Below are positions 27,654 through 39,605 of a DNA stretch of 64,000 nucleotides, one piece after another (the first letter of the stretch is position 1; the number at the start of each line of letters is the position of its first letter). The DNA is from Coriobacteriia bacterium (GTDB lineage Bacteria; Actinomycetota; Coriobacteriia; Anaerosomatales; Anaerosomataceae). Position numbers and translations under genes: made by a program. A model generated the notes under the pieces. The model had not been told where the DNA came from. It ran no database searches and worked only from the letters and a program-made list of their open reading frames with translations. The stretch covers positions 29,217 through 93,216 of the forward strand of contig JAUSOQ010000062.1 in assembly GCA_030655755.1 (NCBI GenBank). Direction: 5' to 3'.

Positions 27654-28783
27654 CAGCTGCCTCCTCCCACCGCCGCCGCCGTCTCGGCACCGACACGCCA
27701 GCGATGGAAGCCCAGCACGAACTCCTCGAGCTCACCACCCAAGACGGCGTCCACGTTACCGGTCTCCACGCTCGTACGATGGTCCTTGACCATCTGGTAC
27801 GGGTAGAGGACGTAACTGCGAATCTGACTACCGAAAGAGATGTCCTTCTTCTCTCCGCGAAGCACATCCATCTCGGCCTGACGCCTTTCCTTCTCGAGTT
27901 CGTAGAGACGCGAGCGCAAGATCTTCATCGCGGTATCGCGGTTCTTGAGCTGGCTCTTCTCGTTCTGGCAGGTGACAACCAGACCCGAAGGCATGTGCGT
28001 GATGCGAACGGCCGAGTCGGTGGTGTTCACGGATTGTCCGCCGGGCCCGGATGAGCGGTAGACATCGATGCGCAAGTCCTCGTCCCGGATCTCCACCTCG
28101 ATCTCATCGGGAAGCAGCGGGAGGACCTCGATGCGCGCGAACGTCGTCTGACGACGCTTCTTCTCATCGGTAGGGCTGATGCGCACGAGGCGGTGGACGC
28201 CGTCCTCGGATTGCAACATGCCGTAGGCGTCCTTACCGTGAACCGTGAATACGGCGCGATCGATACCGAGCTCGACGCCCGCAGGCGCATCGTGCAGGTC
28301 GACCCTCCACTTCTTCGACACTGTATATTTGGTGAGCATCTTGAGCAGCATCTCGGACCAATCCTGGGCCTCCAGCCCACCCTGACCGGGATTGATCGTG
28401 ACGATCGCGTCGCCGTGGTCGAACTCACCCGTGAACCATGTGGACACTTCGAGCGCATTGACGGACTTACTGAGGGCCTTGAGGCTGGCCGTGGTCTCGG
28501 CGGCGAGGTCGTCATCTTCATCAGCGACAGCGAGCTCGTTCGCCACCTCAAGATCGTCGAGATCGGTGACCATCGCCTCATACGAGTTGATCTCGTCACG
28601 AAGCTCGGCCGCCTTTGCCATGATCGACTGCGCGCGTGCCTGGTCATCCCAGAAATCAGGCTCAGCAGCCTGTGTTTCAAGCGCAGTGACATCCTCGCGC
28701 TTCGCATCGAGGTGCAGGTACTCGCTGATGCGCTGTACCCGCTCTCGCATTGCAGATATCTGTTCGGTGCGGTCTTCGATCAT
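27653..28783 (-). CDS. prfB: Peptide chain release factor 2
   Basis: 376 residues. Terminates translation at UGA/UAA. The catalytic loop [20 protein letters not shown] (GGQ) and the RF2-type blocks LVVTCQNEKSQLKNRDTAMKIL and GSQIRSYVLYPYQMVKDHRT are present. At the stop-codon recognition tripeptide it reads SPT (RISPTDEKKRRQTTFA), where RF2 normally has SPF and RF1 PxT. There is no in-frame UGA after about 25 codons, so the programmed +1 frameshift that autoregulates many prfB genes is absent. It lies 61 nt downstream of secA, the conserved secA-prfB order. Confidence 0.95.
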   Translation of the reverse strand: MIEDRTEQISAMRERVQRISEYLHLDAKREDVTALETQAAEPDFWDDQARAQSIMAKAAELRDEINSYEAMVTDLDDLEVANELAVADEDDDLAAETTASLKALSKSVNALEVSTWFTGEFDHGDAIVTINPGQGGLEAQDWSEMLLKMLTKYTVSKKWRVDLHDAPAGVELGIDRAVFTVHGKDAYGMLQSEDGVHRLVRISPTDEKKRRQTTFARIEVLPLLPDEIEVEIRDEDLRIDVYRSSGPGGQSVNTTDSAVRITHMPSGLVVTCQNEKSQLKNRDTAMKILRSRLYELEKERRQAEMDVLRGEKKDISFGSQIRSYVLYPYQMVKDHRTSVETGNVDAVLGGELEEFVLGFHRWRVGAETAAAVGGGS

Positions 28784-28844
28784 GATGACAACCACTCCAC
28801 GTTGCGGACGGACGGAACCTGAGCGCGGCGTAGCGCCGCCCGGT

Positions 28845-31601
<2,757 letters not shown>

Positions 31602-31651
31602 GGATGATCGGTCTCCTGAAAGTGATTCTGAGTGTGTGCGAAGCAAGCCTG

Positions 31652-31660
31652 ATGATAGCA
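31652..31660 (-). promoter_or_regulatory. Candidate extended -10 promoter for secA
   Basis: On the minus strand TGC-TATCAT (31660-31652) is an extended -10 element about 50 nt before the secA start codon. No clear -35 is visible, which is acceptable for extended -10 promoters. Low to moderate certainty. Confidence 0.35.
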
Positions 31661-31732
31661 CAGGGGGTGCCATTCCCTGCGTGTGACCGAGGTCCGTGAG
31701 ACTCCCGTCACCTGAACGATCCGGCATCTTCT

Positions 31733-31788
31733 ACGACAAGCGTCGGCCCCCGAAGCACAAGTGCCCGGGGGCCGACTGTCGGTAGATC
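31733..31788 (-). terminator. Long hairpin in the secA upstream region
   Basis: Core 11-bp inverted repeat GTCGGCCCCCG / CGGGGGCCGAC (31742-31752 and 31766-31776) with an inner GCAC/GTGC stem and a flanking CGACA/TGTCG and ATCT/AGAT extension. It lies between the SARP-type regulator gene and secA. There is no U-tract, so it could be a terminator of the upstream gene, a processing site, or part of a secA leader. The rest of 31602-32003 shows no ORF I can support. Confidence 0.45.
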
Positions 31789-32003
31789 TAGGACCCAATT
31801 GGCTCGACTAACGACACCGCTCTCTTGGTGCCCCTCAGGAGTCTCCCTCTCCTCACCTGTCGAACGCCGTCGTTGCCGCTGTGCTCGCGAACGAGAGCCC
31901 CTCGAACCCGCCTACCGAACCACGCTGAACTCATCGGCTCAGCTGATGCGATTCTAGCGGGTCGACCTGAACAACCACTTAACCCTGGATTAACAGGTTC
32001 CGA

Positions 32004-35000
32004 CTACTTCTGCGGCGGCTCTTCCATGGCAAGGACTTCCTCGTAGAGACGACGGGTCTCAACGCTTGGATCGAGACCAAGATCCTCTGAAAGGTACGTC
32101 CGACATGCAATGAACATGTCGACGGCGCCGCTACGCTGTCCGATGTCGATCTGGTAGCGCATGGCGGCCTGATAGAGATCCTCACGCCAGGAGTCATGTT
32201 CCAGCCCCGCTCTGATGACCACGAGCGCTTGCTCTGCATCCCCGGCATCGTGACACATCCTGCCGGCACGCAGCATCGCATCACCGAACTGGACACGATA
32301 CCGCTCCCTGAGGGGTCGGAACCAATCGTCGTAAATCTCGGATGGCAATAGATCGGAGCGATAGATCTCTCTGAGACGACGAATAGCAGCGAGCGCGGCG
32401 GCCAGATCACCTGATGCCTCCGCTTCACCAAGCTCAGCTGCAGCCTGGTCAAAATCGTCAAGATCTGAGCGCACTAAAGGCCGCACCACCCGACAGATGC
32501 CACCCACATGCTCGACGTACGGACACGACGACACCTTCCCCGCAGACAACAAAGCCCGCTTCATCGCAGACCAGATGACATAGAAGTTGTTCTTCGCCCG
32601 CTCTTCATCCATATCGGGCCATAGGTGCTCCAGCAACAGATCGCGCGGAACGTCCCTACCCTGTCGCGTCACGAGCATCATGAACAGCAGCCGCGCCTTA
32701 CGCTTCTTCCAGGCGCGATCTGGCACGACACCATCGGGAGTCATGACTTCCAGCCCGCCGAACAAGCGCACATTCAGGAGTGGTTCGCCGAGGACTGAAG
32801 CCTCAAGCGTCGCTGCATCCTTCTCGCCGAGGAGTCTCACCGCAAGACGCTTCCATTCAGCCTCATCCAAGACATCGCGAGCCAGTGGCAGAGCGGCCCG
32901 AGCGTACTCGGGCATGATCATCCGCAACATGTGCACCGGCAACTGATCAACACCTGCCGCAGCAGCCACCAGCCCGAGAAGTCCCGGGAAGGCGCGGACG
33001 TACATCGCGGTCATCCAGTTGGCGTTTTCCGAGCGTATGTAGTCGACATCGCTCAGCAGGGTGGCCCGAGCAGCCTTGCCGTCACCAGTTTGCCGACAGA
33101 CTTCTGCCAATACCAAGTGACATTTAAGGATATGCTGTCTGGCACCGAGTTTCTCAACCAGGGAGAGAGCATGTTCAGCATGCTGCACCGCCGAAGAGAC
33201 GTCTCCAACAGCAAGTAGGCTTGCCGCCAGCTCGGCCTCCGCCCATCCCTGATTCACCGCAAAACCACCTTTGGCAGCAAAGTACCCATACGATCTTTCA
33301 GACTCCGCCAATGACTCATCGAATCGTCCTGCAGACCTGAGAATCACACTCAGATAGTTGCGCTCTATTTCTGCGTAATACACATCGCCAGATTGCACGC
33401 ATGCCTCAAGGCAGCAACGCATCATGTCCACCGAGCCTCGCGTGTCTCCCAGACCAGCAAGTACCGCAGCCTGAGTGCCCCTGATGGTCTCGGCAGGGAG
33501 GACAAGTCCCGTCTTCCTGCATCTATCAGATGCATCCCGGGCTATCTCAAGCGCTCTCTCCAAGCGACCTGTCTCGCAGATCAAGGCTGCATAGTTCCCG
33601 CGTGCCTGGATCGCGAAGCTGAGTGGCACATCTGGGTCTCTGACAAGATCAGCTATTATGTCAGCGCTGGCCTGATAATCTCCCAGAGCCAGCGCATACG
33701 CACCAGCACAGACCATGGAGATTGAACATCTCGCTTGCTGCGACAAACCCGCGAGACCAACAAGCTCCCAAGCCTCGGCCGTGTAACGCATAGCCTCCTG
33801 GACGTTGCCCAAATATGCATGAGCTGTGGCGAGATACCCCAACGCCAGACACCGAAGACTCGGGTCGTCCTGTAGTAAGCGTGACTCACTGATATCACCC
33901 AGACAGTCTGTGACCTTGGCATACATTCCCAGGTCAACATAGACCCTTGCCATGAGGAGGTCGGCTTCAGTTTCAATACGCCCTCCGTCTGCAGCCAATC
34001 CGCTGGCCTGACGCGCAATGCCTGCAAGCCTCAGGGCCTCGTCAAAATCCAGCATGTACCTATGCGCCGTGGCCTTCACCAAGAGCAGGCGCGAACTACA
34101 GACTAGGCGACTCGACTGGATCCGCTCAAAGAGCTCCATAACGAGAGCACAATGCCCCTCATTGATCAGGTCAAGACCAAGACGAGCAAGACGTTGCTCG
34201 ATCTCCTCGATCCTGTTCATATACAGAAGCGACCGGAAGAGACGTTCCAATTGATGGCTGGATTCCAGGAAATCCAGCACGCGGCAGATAACGTCCTCTG
34301 CATCAAAACCCGACCACAATGTGCAGTCCGCTCCACAGAAGACCTCAACCGCTATCTCATGTACGAAGAAAGTCCGACCAGCATGCTCTCGTCCAAGGCG
34401 CACCAAAGGAATGCACTGAGCCACCCTGGCGAGCCTCTCGTAGTCTCCCTCGCAACCAGCGAGATACGACAACTCCTGACAGTATCCCCCGGCCATCATC
34501 GCGGCGACCAACAAGACCCGTCTTTCCCCTGCATCAAGATGCGTCTCAGCCAGGTAAAGCAGGTATGAGGAGAGATCGATCGGCAGCACCACAGAATCGG
34601 CTCGAGACAACTCGATCAGACCAGTGTGACGTGCGATCACACAGAATAGGGCGACTTGCCCTCCGCTCGCTTGCACGAGCTGCCCATGCTCTTCCTCGGT
34701 GATTGCCGTGCCCACCAACAAGCTCCCTAGCTCACGAGATTCTCCTGCTTCGAGCAGCAACTCACAGGGTTCCACGCGCCAGAAGCTGGGACCACAGGAG
34801 CCTCCACCGGCGGCTCTGCGCGCTGTAAGAATAACGCGACTGCCAGAGGACGTGACTCGCCTGAGAACATCAATGAGAGCTCGGAGTGAATCCAGCTCCG
34901 TCAGTTCCGTGATGTTGTCCAGAATCAGGCACAGTGTCCGGCCCGCCCAAGGTGCGAGCAGACCTTCTACGTCAAGCAGGAGACTCATCCCTGTATTCGT

Positions 35001-35294
35001 CAGCGCGAGCTCAGCACCGTGACTCTCCCCAGGTGTGCGCACGGCACGACATACAGCACGAAGCAACTCGTCACACGATGGACTTGCACCAGCGAAATCC
35101 ACCCATAGCCGTCCGTCAAAACCACCCGCATCCGCGAGTTGAGCCGCTACTACCGTCTTTCCGTAGCCGCCAGGTGCCACCATAAGAGTAATGGCAGGGT
35201 CGGTTCTCAAGAACCGATCAACCAGATGCCGTCTGCTGATCACAGCGCCAAAATCTGGCTGAACCTGAATGCTCTCGCCTGGAATATCGCCCAT
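32004..35294 (-). CDS. STAND-type transcriptional regulator with SARP (wHTH-BTAD) output
   Basis: About 1096 residues. The N-terminal P-loop NTPase is of the MalT/STAND kind (ITLMVAPGGYGKTVVAAQLAD about residues 36-53, LILDNITEL as Walker B). A long helical repeat region (TPR-like, about 400-820) follows, then an OmpR-like winged helix (LNVRLFGGLEVMTPDGVV...PRDLLLEHLWPDMDEERAKNNFYVIWSAM) and a BTAD domain (LEHDSWREDLYQAAMRYQIDIGQRSGA). Unlike MalT, the DNA-binding part is SARP type. The start ATG at 35294 has AGGGGG 6 nt upstream. Ligand and targets are unknown; it is adjacent to an HD-GYP cluster. Confidence 0.88.
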   Translation of the reverse strand: MGDIPGESIQVQPDFGAVISRRHLVDRFLRTDPAITLMVAPGGYGKTVVAAQLADAGGFDGRLWVDFAGASPSCDELLRAVCRAVRTPGESHGAELALTNTGMSLLLDVEGLLAPWAGRTLCLILDNITELTELDSLRALIDVLRRVTSSGSRVILTARRAAGGGSCGPSFWRVEPCELLLEAGESRELGSLLVGTAITEEEHGQLVQASGGQVALFCVIARHTGLIELSRADSVVLPIDLSSYLLYLAETHLDAGERRVLLVAAMMAGGYCQELSYLAGCEGDYERLARVAQCIPLVRLGREHAGRTFFVHEIAVEVFCGADCTLWSGFDAEDVICRVLDFLESSHQLERLFRSLLYMNRIEEIEQRLARLGLDLINEGHCALVMELFERIQSSRLVCSSRLLLVKATAHRYMLDFDEALRLAGIARQASGLAADGGRIETEADLLMARVYVDLGMYAKVTDCLGDISESRLLQDDPSLRCLALGYLATAHAYLGNVQEAMRYTAEAWELVGLAGLSQQARCSISMVCAGAYALALGDYQASADIIADLVRDPDVPLSFAIQARGNYAALICETGRLERALEIARDASDRCRKTGLVLPAETIRGTQAAVLAGLGDTRGSVDMMRCCLEACVQSGDVYYAEIERNYLSVILRSAGRFDESLAESERSYGYFAAKGGFAVNQGWAEAELAASLLAVGDVSSAVQHAEHALSLVEKLGARQHILKCHLVLAEVCRQTGDGKAARATLLSDVDYIRSENANWMTAMYVRAFPGLLGLVAAAAGVDQLPVHMLRMIMPEYARAALPLARDVLDEAEWKRLAVRLLGEKDAATLEASVLGEPLLNVRLFGGLEVMTPDGVVPDRAWKKRKARLLFMMLVTRQGRDVPRDLLLEHLWPDMDEERAKNNFYVIWSAMKRALLSAGKVSSCPYVEHVGGICRVVRPLVRSDLDDFDQAAAELGEAEASGDLAAALAAIRRLREIYRSDLLPSEIYDDWFRPLRERYRVQFGDAMLRAGRMCHDAGDAEQALVVIRAGLEHDSWREDLYQAAMRYQIDIGQRSGAVDMFIACRTYLSEDLGLDPSVETRRLYEEVLAMEEPPQK

Positions 35295-35463
35295 CCTTGC
35301 CCCCTGTCTGGGAGGGAGACTCACTGCGAGGTTGTGAAGGTCTTCTGTGCGAGAACACAGACTTCCTGCACGAACACAACATTATCTTGAAGTAATCTAA
35401 AGAACACTCGGGTAGCCCGTAAATCTCACTGCACTATCGCACCACATTGTGGATACAAGCAGT

Positions 35464-36009
35464 TCATGCGACATCTACCCGCCGAGTACCCGAGAACACG
35501 AATAGGCCCAGGCCGATCACAAGCACGATGTCTCCAACGCTCACGATTCCCCGATGCCATTTCGGGCCGGGTACGGCGATAGTATCAGCTATTAGGGGCA
35601 GCAGCGTCTGATCAGACAATGGCTCATGAAGTGCATCGAACTTCACGGAGTGGATCGCTACGTCGGGATCAGCCGCTGTGATCGCCGGAAGACTCACTGG
35701 CATCGCGCCGTTGAGCGCGATCACCGTCATGTTCAGCGCGACCCCCAGCGCAACCAGGGCCATGCCAACCAATCGAACGTTCATGAGGGCGACAACAAGT
35801 AGACAACCCATCATCAAGAGCCATGCAATCAACAAGAACCACCTAGCCGATGGCAGAACTCTAGAGACTGACGGTAACAGCAGCTGAACAATGAGCGCGA
35901 CGAGCAAAACGGACTCGCCCGTGATGCTGCGAGCCAAGAGATTGGACAACCGTCCACCCGTCATCAAGCCCAGCACTAGCCCTGCAAGTATCCCATCGAA
36001 GAGGATCAC
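35464..36009 (-). CDS. DUF5317 family membrane protein
   Basis: 181 residues with four or five membrane helices. It starts MILFDGILAGLVLGLMTGGRLSNL and contains ALNGAMPVSLPAIT, then KFDALHEPLSDQTLLPLIADTIAVP and SVGDIVLVIGLGLFVF, matching the DUF5317 family pattern. Function unknown; these proteins occur beside HD-GYP genes in actinobacteria and clostridia. Its ATG overlaps the stop of the upstream HD-domain gene by 4 nt. Confidence 0.8.
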   Translation of the reverse strand: MILFDGILAGLVLGLMTGGRLSNLLARSITGESVLLVALIVQLLLPSVSRVLPSARWFLLIAWLLMMGCLLVVALMNVRLVGMALVALGVALNMTVIALNGAMPVSLPAITAADPDVAIHSVKFDALHEPLSDQTLLPLIADTIAVPGPKWHRGIVSVGDIVLVIGLGLFVFSGTRRVDVA

Positions 36010-37256
36010 TCCGATGTCCCCCCAAGCTGGAGCAAATCCTGTCTCGTCCAGTCTCGCACGACCAGCGCGAGCGCATTGATTACCCGGGTACCCAGAGGGG
36101 ACTCGCGAAAGTCATCAAAGAACGGCGAGTCAATCGCCTGCAGCGGACCAGTGCCAACATTAGCCGAGACCGCCCTATCAAGTCGTGACGAAGCCTTCAC
36201 GAGCAGAACGGCAGTCGAAAGGCTCGTGTCGGAAATCGTAGCGATGCACTGCGTTGGGCGCTCGTGCATACCAACGATCGGGGCCACACTATCAACGAAG
36301 GGTATCTGCGCCACTATGTCGGCACCTATTTGGGCATGCTCAGAAGATATGGCCCCTTCGGCGTCGGCCTTCACGCCGATCTTCCCGATGTCGTGGAGGA
36401 GTGCGGCATATCCTACAAGCTCCAGGTTCTCACTCGACAGACCAAGCTGTCGTCCCGCATGCGTGGCCATCTCTGCCACCCGCCTCGCATGGCCCGCTTC
36501 CCCGGGTAGTTGCAGTTCAGATGCATGAACCAGAGCCTGTATGGTCTCCTGATAGGCTGTCTTGATACGCAGCAGCAGGTTGAAACTGTTCTGCATCATC
36601 AGGACCAATGTGATCATGACCAAAAGACCGACATAACCCAGGGAGTCAAACAGCAGGACGATCACCACACCAGTTGTGATATGTCCAAGGTAAATGACCG
36701 CGATTGGCCGAGCGAGACGCACCAGCTCCAAAAGCAGATTGCTGCCCCTCCTCAAGCTCTGGGAAAACGCTGCCGTCAATAAATCTGACGCAGCGTAGAG
36801 GAACCCGAACCCCAGGAGCGTTGCCTGCGCGCCGATTGTCCCAAGACCTGTCTTGGATGTTGTCGCAACAACACCGGCCAACGGTACAAGGGTTGCGAGC
36901 ACAAGTATCTTGCGCCCGATCTCCGAGCATCTCTCAAGAATGGAAGACCGCTCCCGCGGGTTCAGCAGAACCCCGGCGAGGCCACCGATCGCCGATGCCA
37001 AAACGACCTGACCTGGGGTGAAGAGCACCAGTGCAGACAGGCCGAGAGAGGCATCGATATACACCATGTCCCCTCTCCCAAGGCGCACCCCGAGGAAAGC
37101 GGTGAGCGCCCATAGCGCTCCAAGAGACAGTGAGATTGCCCAGCCTCCATCCGTCAAGACTTCACGGGATGCCGAGACCAGTGCCACCAACCCAATGAGA
37201 ACTACCAGCAGCATGTACGCTGTGTATGTGGCATGTGCAAACCTGGCTCGACTCAT
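36006..37256 (-). CDS. Membrane HD-GYP-type protein with degenerate GYP motif
   Basis: 416 residues. The N-terminal half has seven or eight membrane helices similar to the neighbouring HD-GYP protein. The C-terminal half begins GHARRVAEMATHAGRQLGL, then YAALLHDIGKIGVKADAEG (HD pair intact), SSEHAQIGADIV and VGMHERPTQC. The usual HHER..GxGYP stretch is shortened: one histidine is replaced by Met and GYP is absent. It may have lost c-di-GMP phosphodiesterase activity or changed substrate. It overlaps its neighbours by 4 nt on both sides, so expression is coupled. Confidence 0.8.
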   Translation of the reverse strand: MSRARFAHATYTAYMLLVVLIGLVALVSASREVLTDGGWAISLSLGALWALTAFLGVRLGRGDMVYIDASLGLSALVLFTPGQVVLASAIGGLAGVLLNPRERSSILERCSEIGRKILVLATLVPLAGVVATTSKTGLGTIGAQATLLGFGFLYAASDLLTAAFSQSLRRGSNLLLELVRLARPIAVIYLGHITTGVVIVLLFDSLGYVGLLVMITLVLMMQNSFNLLLRIKTAYQETIQALVHASELQLPGEAGHARRVAEMATHAGRQLGLSSENLELVGYAALLHDIGKIGVKADAEGAISSEHAQIGADIVAQIPFVDSVAPIVGMHERPTQCIATISDTSLSTAVLLVKASSRLDRAVSANVGTGPLQAIDSPFFDDFRESPLGTRVINALALVVRDWTRQDLLQLGGTSE

Positions 37257-38509
37257 CGCGCGACCCCTCCGGTCTGCGCTGAATTCTCTATGAATACCGA
37301 CACGAGCGCCGCATCGAGTTGCGTACCCGCAACACGCCGCAGCTCTTCAAGGGCATCTGTATGAGAGAGAGACTTCCGGTATGGCCTGTCAGAGGTCATC
37401 GCGTCATAGGCATCCGCGACTGCAAGGATTCTAGCCTCGAAAGGAATCGCCTGCCCCTCGCACCCATCAGGATATCCCGTCCCGTCGATGCGCTCATGGT
37501 GAGCCCGGATCACCGGGACGATATCCTCAAGGAACTCAACGCTTCCAAGAAGCGTGGAGCCCGTCTCTGAATGCAAGCGAATCTCGGCGAACTCATCGGG
37601 GGACAATCTGCCAGGCTTCGTCAGCAGATCGCGTCTGACGCCGATCTTGCCCACATCGTGCAGCAGGGCGGCGAATTCCACATGCTCGAGGCTGCGGCCC
37701 CTTAGTCCGGAGCCTCGCGCGATCTCCCGAGAATACCGAGCAACCCGTTCTGAGTGACCACGTGTATAGGGATCTTTCGCCTCGATCGCGGCCACAAAGG
37801 AGCGAATCGTCTCGGTGTATGCCTCGGCCAGCTGCCGGTATACCTGGAAAGTCTGACGCGCGACGGCAAACGGCACGACCAGCAATGCGGCGCCGGACCA
37901 ACCGGCAACGTCTATGAGCTGCGCCATTCCGAAGCCGAGTAGCGCAAGAACAATGAAACTCGTCAAGTAGGAGGCAAGATTCTGATCACGCCAGACCCGC
38001 AAGAGGCTGACTCTTTCTGAGAAAGACACCACCAAGCTGAAGAACATGGTGTTCAGAAAGAGCATCGCAAGAGCAGACACTATCACCGGCACAAGAAGAC
38101 CAGATGCCACTTGAGACGCTCCCCTGACGTTCACGAGAGGCACGCCCCCCATTTCCAGGAAGAGTACACCTGCAAGCAGCACGGACAGACTCAACATGAC
38201 GACATTGAACGCCATCTTGAATAGCGGCTTGCGCTGCTTAATATCCGGTGGTGGAATCGCGCCGATAGCAGCCATAGCTGCGGCAGGAAGTGGGCCGGCA
38301 TACAGAAGTCCAGCCATGTAGAAAGCGAAGGCCAACGATATCGTACCGCCAACGGGCAATTCGAATGATAACGACTCGGCCAACACGGCCAGTGCTATGA
38401 GTAGGAGAATCGCTGGCCAAGCCTCCCACGGAAAAGCTGGCCAAGGGTATGCAGCCAGAAGCACCACAAGACACGTAAGAAGCAGGAAAAAGTACGCACG
38501 GATCCTCAT
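37253..38509 (-). CDS. Membrane HD-GYP domain phosphodiesterase
   Basis: 418 residues. Multi-helix N-terminal sensor (about 1-215; LPVGGTISLAFAFYMAGLLYAGPLPAAAMAAIG) followed by a canonical HD-GYP domain: GHSERVARYSREIARGSGL, LLHDVGKIGVRRDLLTKPG, HSETGSTLLG, RAHHERIDGTGYPDG and ADAYDAMTSDRPYRKSLS. It is predicted to hydrolyse c-di-GMP in response to a membrane or small-molecule signal. The ATG at 38509 is preferred over a TTG at 38533, which has no ribosome site. First large gene of a three-gene overlapping run. Confidence 0.93.
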   Translation of the reverse strand: MRIRAYFFLLLTCLVVLLAAYPWPAFPWEAWPAILLLIALAVLAESLSFELPVGGTISLAFAFYMAGLLYAGPLPAAAMAAIGAIPPPDIKQRKPLFKMAFNVVMLSLSVLLAGVLFLEMGGVPLVNVRGASQVASGLLVPVIVSALAMLFLNTMFFSLVVSFSERVSLLRVWRDQNLASYLTSFIVLALLGFGMAQLIDVAGWSGAALLVVPFAVARQTFQVYRQLAEAYTETIRSFVAAIEAKDPYTRGHSERVARYSREIARGSGLRGRSLEHVEFAALLHDVGKIGVRRDLLTKPGRLSPDEFAEIRLHSETGSTLLGSVEFLEDIVPVIRAHHERIDGTGYPDGCEGQAIPFEARILAVADAYDAMTSDRPYRKSLSHTDALEELRRVAGTQLDAALVSVFIENSAQTGGVAR

Positions 38510-38567
38510 GATAAACCCCGAAAATCGCTGCAAGATCGAGCTGGACCAACGCCGCGCATGATTCTAT

Positions 38568-38642
38568 TTACCAACGAAGGGAAGCACCGCCGCCAAGAAC
38601 AAGCGCGGCCAGAGAGCTGAGCAGAAGAACGATTCGCTTCAT
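38568..38642 (-). CDS. 24-residue membrane peptide
   Basis: A small ORF upstream of the HD-GYP gene: MKRIVLLLSSLAALVLGGGA then SLRW and TAA. It is preceded by a near-perfect AAAAGGAGG ribosome site 10 nt before the ATG, much stronger than those of the neighbouring genes. The peptide is basic at the N-terminus and then hydrophobic, i.e. one membrane helix or a signal-peptide-like sequence. It ends 58 nt before the HD-GYP start. No known family is recognised. Confidence 0.55.
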   Translation of the reverse strand: MKRIVLLLSSLAALVLGGGASLRW

Positions 38643-38777
38643 AGTGAGAAGACCTCCTTTTAGGGGATTTGGTCTTCTCCCATTCCGCTAGTAATGGAAG
38701 AACGCTGTCCGCTCCGCTGTGTTGTTTGCTGACAGTGTTCAAGCTTGTTTCCACGGCGTTGGTCCAAACTTTGGGGT

Positions 38778-39437
38778 CTATGAGGTTGTCAAGAAGCCCA
38801 TGCGCCTATTGATCGCATCCAGGGTTGCACGAACGATAGCGTCCTTCTCGTTCTGTCGCACCAACGCTGAGCCGGCGAAGGCCTGCTCGCCGAGAGAAGT
38901 AACCAGCGTCACACATGCTACGGCGACGCTCTCGCTGCCGAGGTCAACGATGTCGACATCCTCAAGGGCGAAGCTCATCGCACCATGGAGGTACTGTTCA
39001 AGCGCATTCAGTGTCGCCTGCGCCACAAGACGCTTGCGACCCGTCTGGCTGTTGGGGCCCAACACCTTGCCGATGTAGACATCGTCTTCCAGTTCCAGAA
39101 TGACAGTGATGACGACTTGTACGCCCGACACCTCGGCGTTGATCGACTTGATGCGAGCCCGTGCGGTCTGCTTCGCCTCTTCTTGCGGCAGGGCTTCCTG
39201 TCCAAGCTGCGCAATGGATATCTTCTTGTGATCGATGGCAATGCCGAAGGACGCCATGATCGTGGATTCGATATCCCGGACGAGCTGCTTTGGGGTCTTG
39301 TTCGGCAGCGCCAGCACATGGATCTCTTGAATCAGTCCATCCTCTGAGGCTACTATGCGCGCCGCTTTGATCTCCGAGACCTGTGAGAGCGCCTCTTCGA
39401 TATCCGTGATGGTCGCTGCGGATATCCCATTATCCAT
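38778..39437 (-). CDS. Conserved hypothetical protein
   Basis: About 219 residues, soluble. It begins DIEEALSQVSEIKAARIV, then EIHVLALPNKTPKQLVRDIESTIMASFG and IDHKKISIAQLGQ, a pattern shared with uncharacterised proteins of clostridia and actinobacteria. The C-terminal half (VSGVQVVITVILELEDDVYIG, GRKRLVAQATLNALEQYL, AVACVTLVTSLGEQAFAGSALVRQNEKDAIVRATLDAINR) looks like a repeat of alpha/beta elements. No catalytic motif. The ATG at 39437 follows AAGGGG. The 135 nt downstream to the 24-residue peptide contain no gene. Confidence 0.7.
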   Translation of the reverse strand: MDNGISAATITDIEEALSQVSEIKAARIVASEDGLIQEIHVLALPNKTPKQLVRDIESTIMASFGIAIDHKKISIAQLGQEALPQEEAKQTARARIKSINAEVSGVQVVITVILELEDDVYIGKVLGPNSQTGRKRLVAQATLNALEQYLHGAMSFALEDVDIVDLGSESVAVACVTLVTSLGEQAFAGSALVRQNEKDAIVRATLDAINRRMGFLTTS

Positions 39438-39605
39438 CCAGGGCCCCTTGCTTCGACGAGTGCTGCGGCCAGTGCGTCTTGTCGCCTTCAAGCATGCGGC
39501 ATTGCGGCTCTGAGCACAAATCTAAGCGCGTACGGGTGGGGTGTCAACCAAACACCGCTGTACGGTAGTGCTTCACGGTGAGCTGCACGTGCGATCCGAC
39601 AAGCG

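Noticed and set aside
28700..28783. Possible programmed frameshift in prfB
   Set aside because: The frame is open from the ATG with no in-frame UGA or CUU-UGA slippery site.
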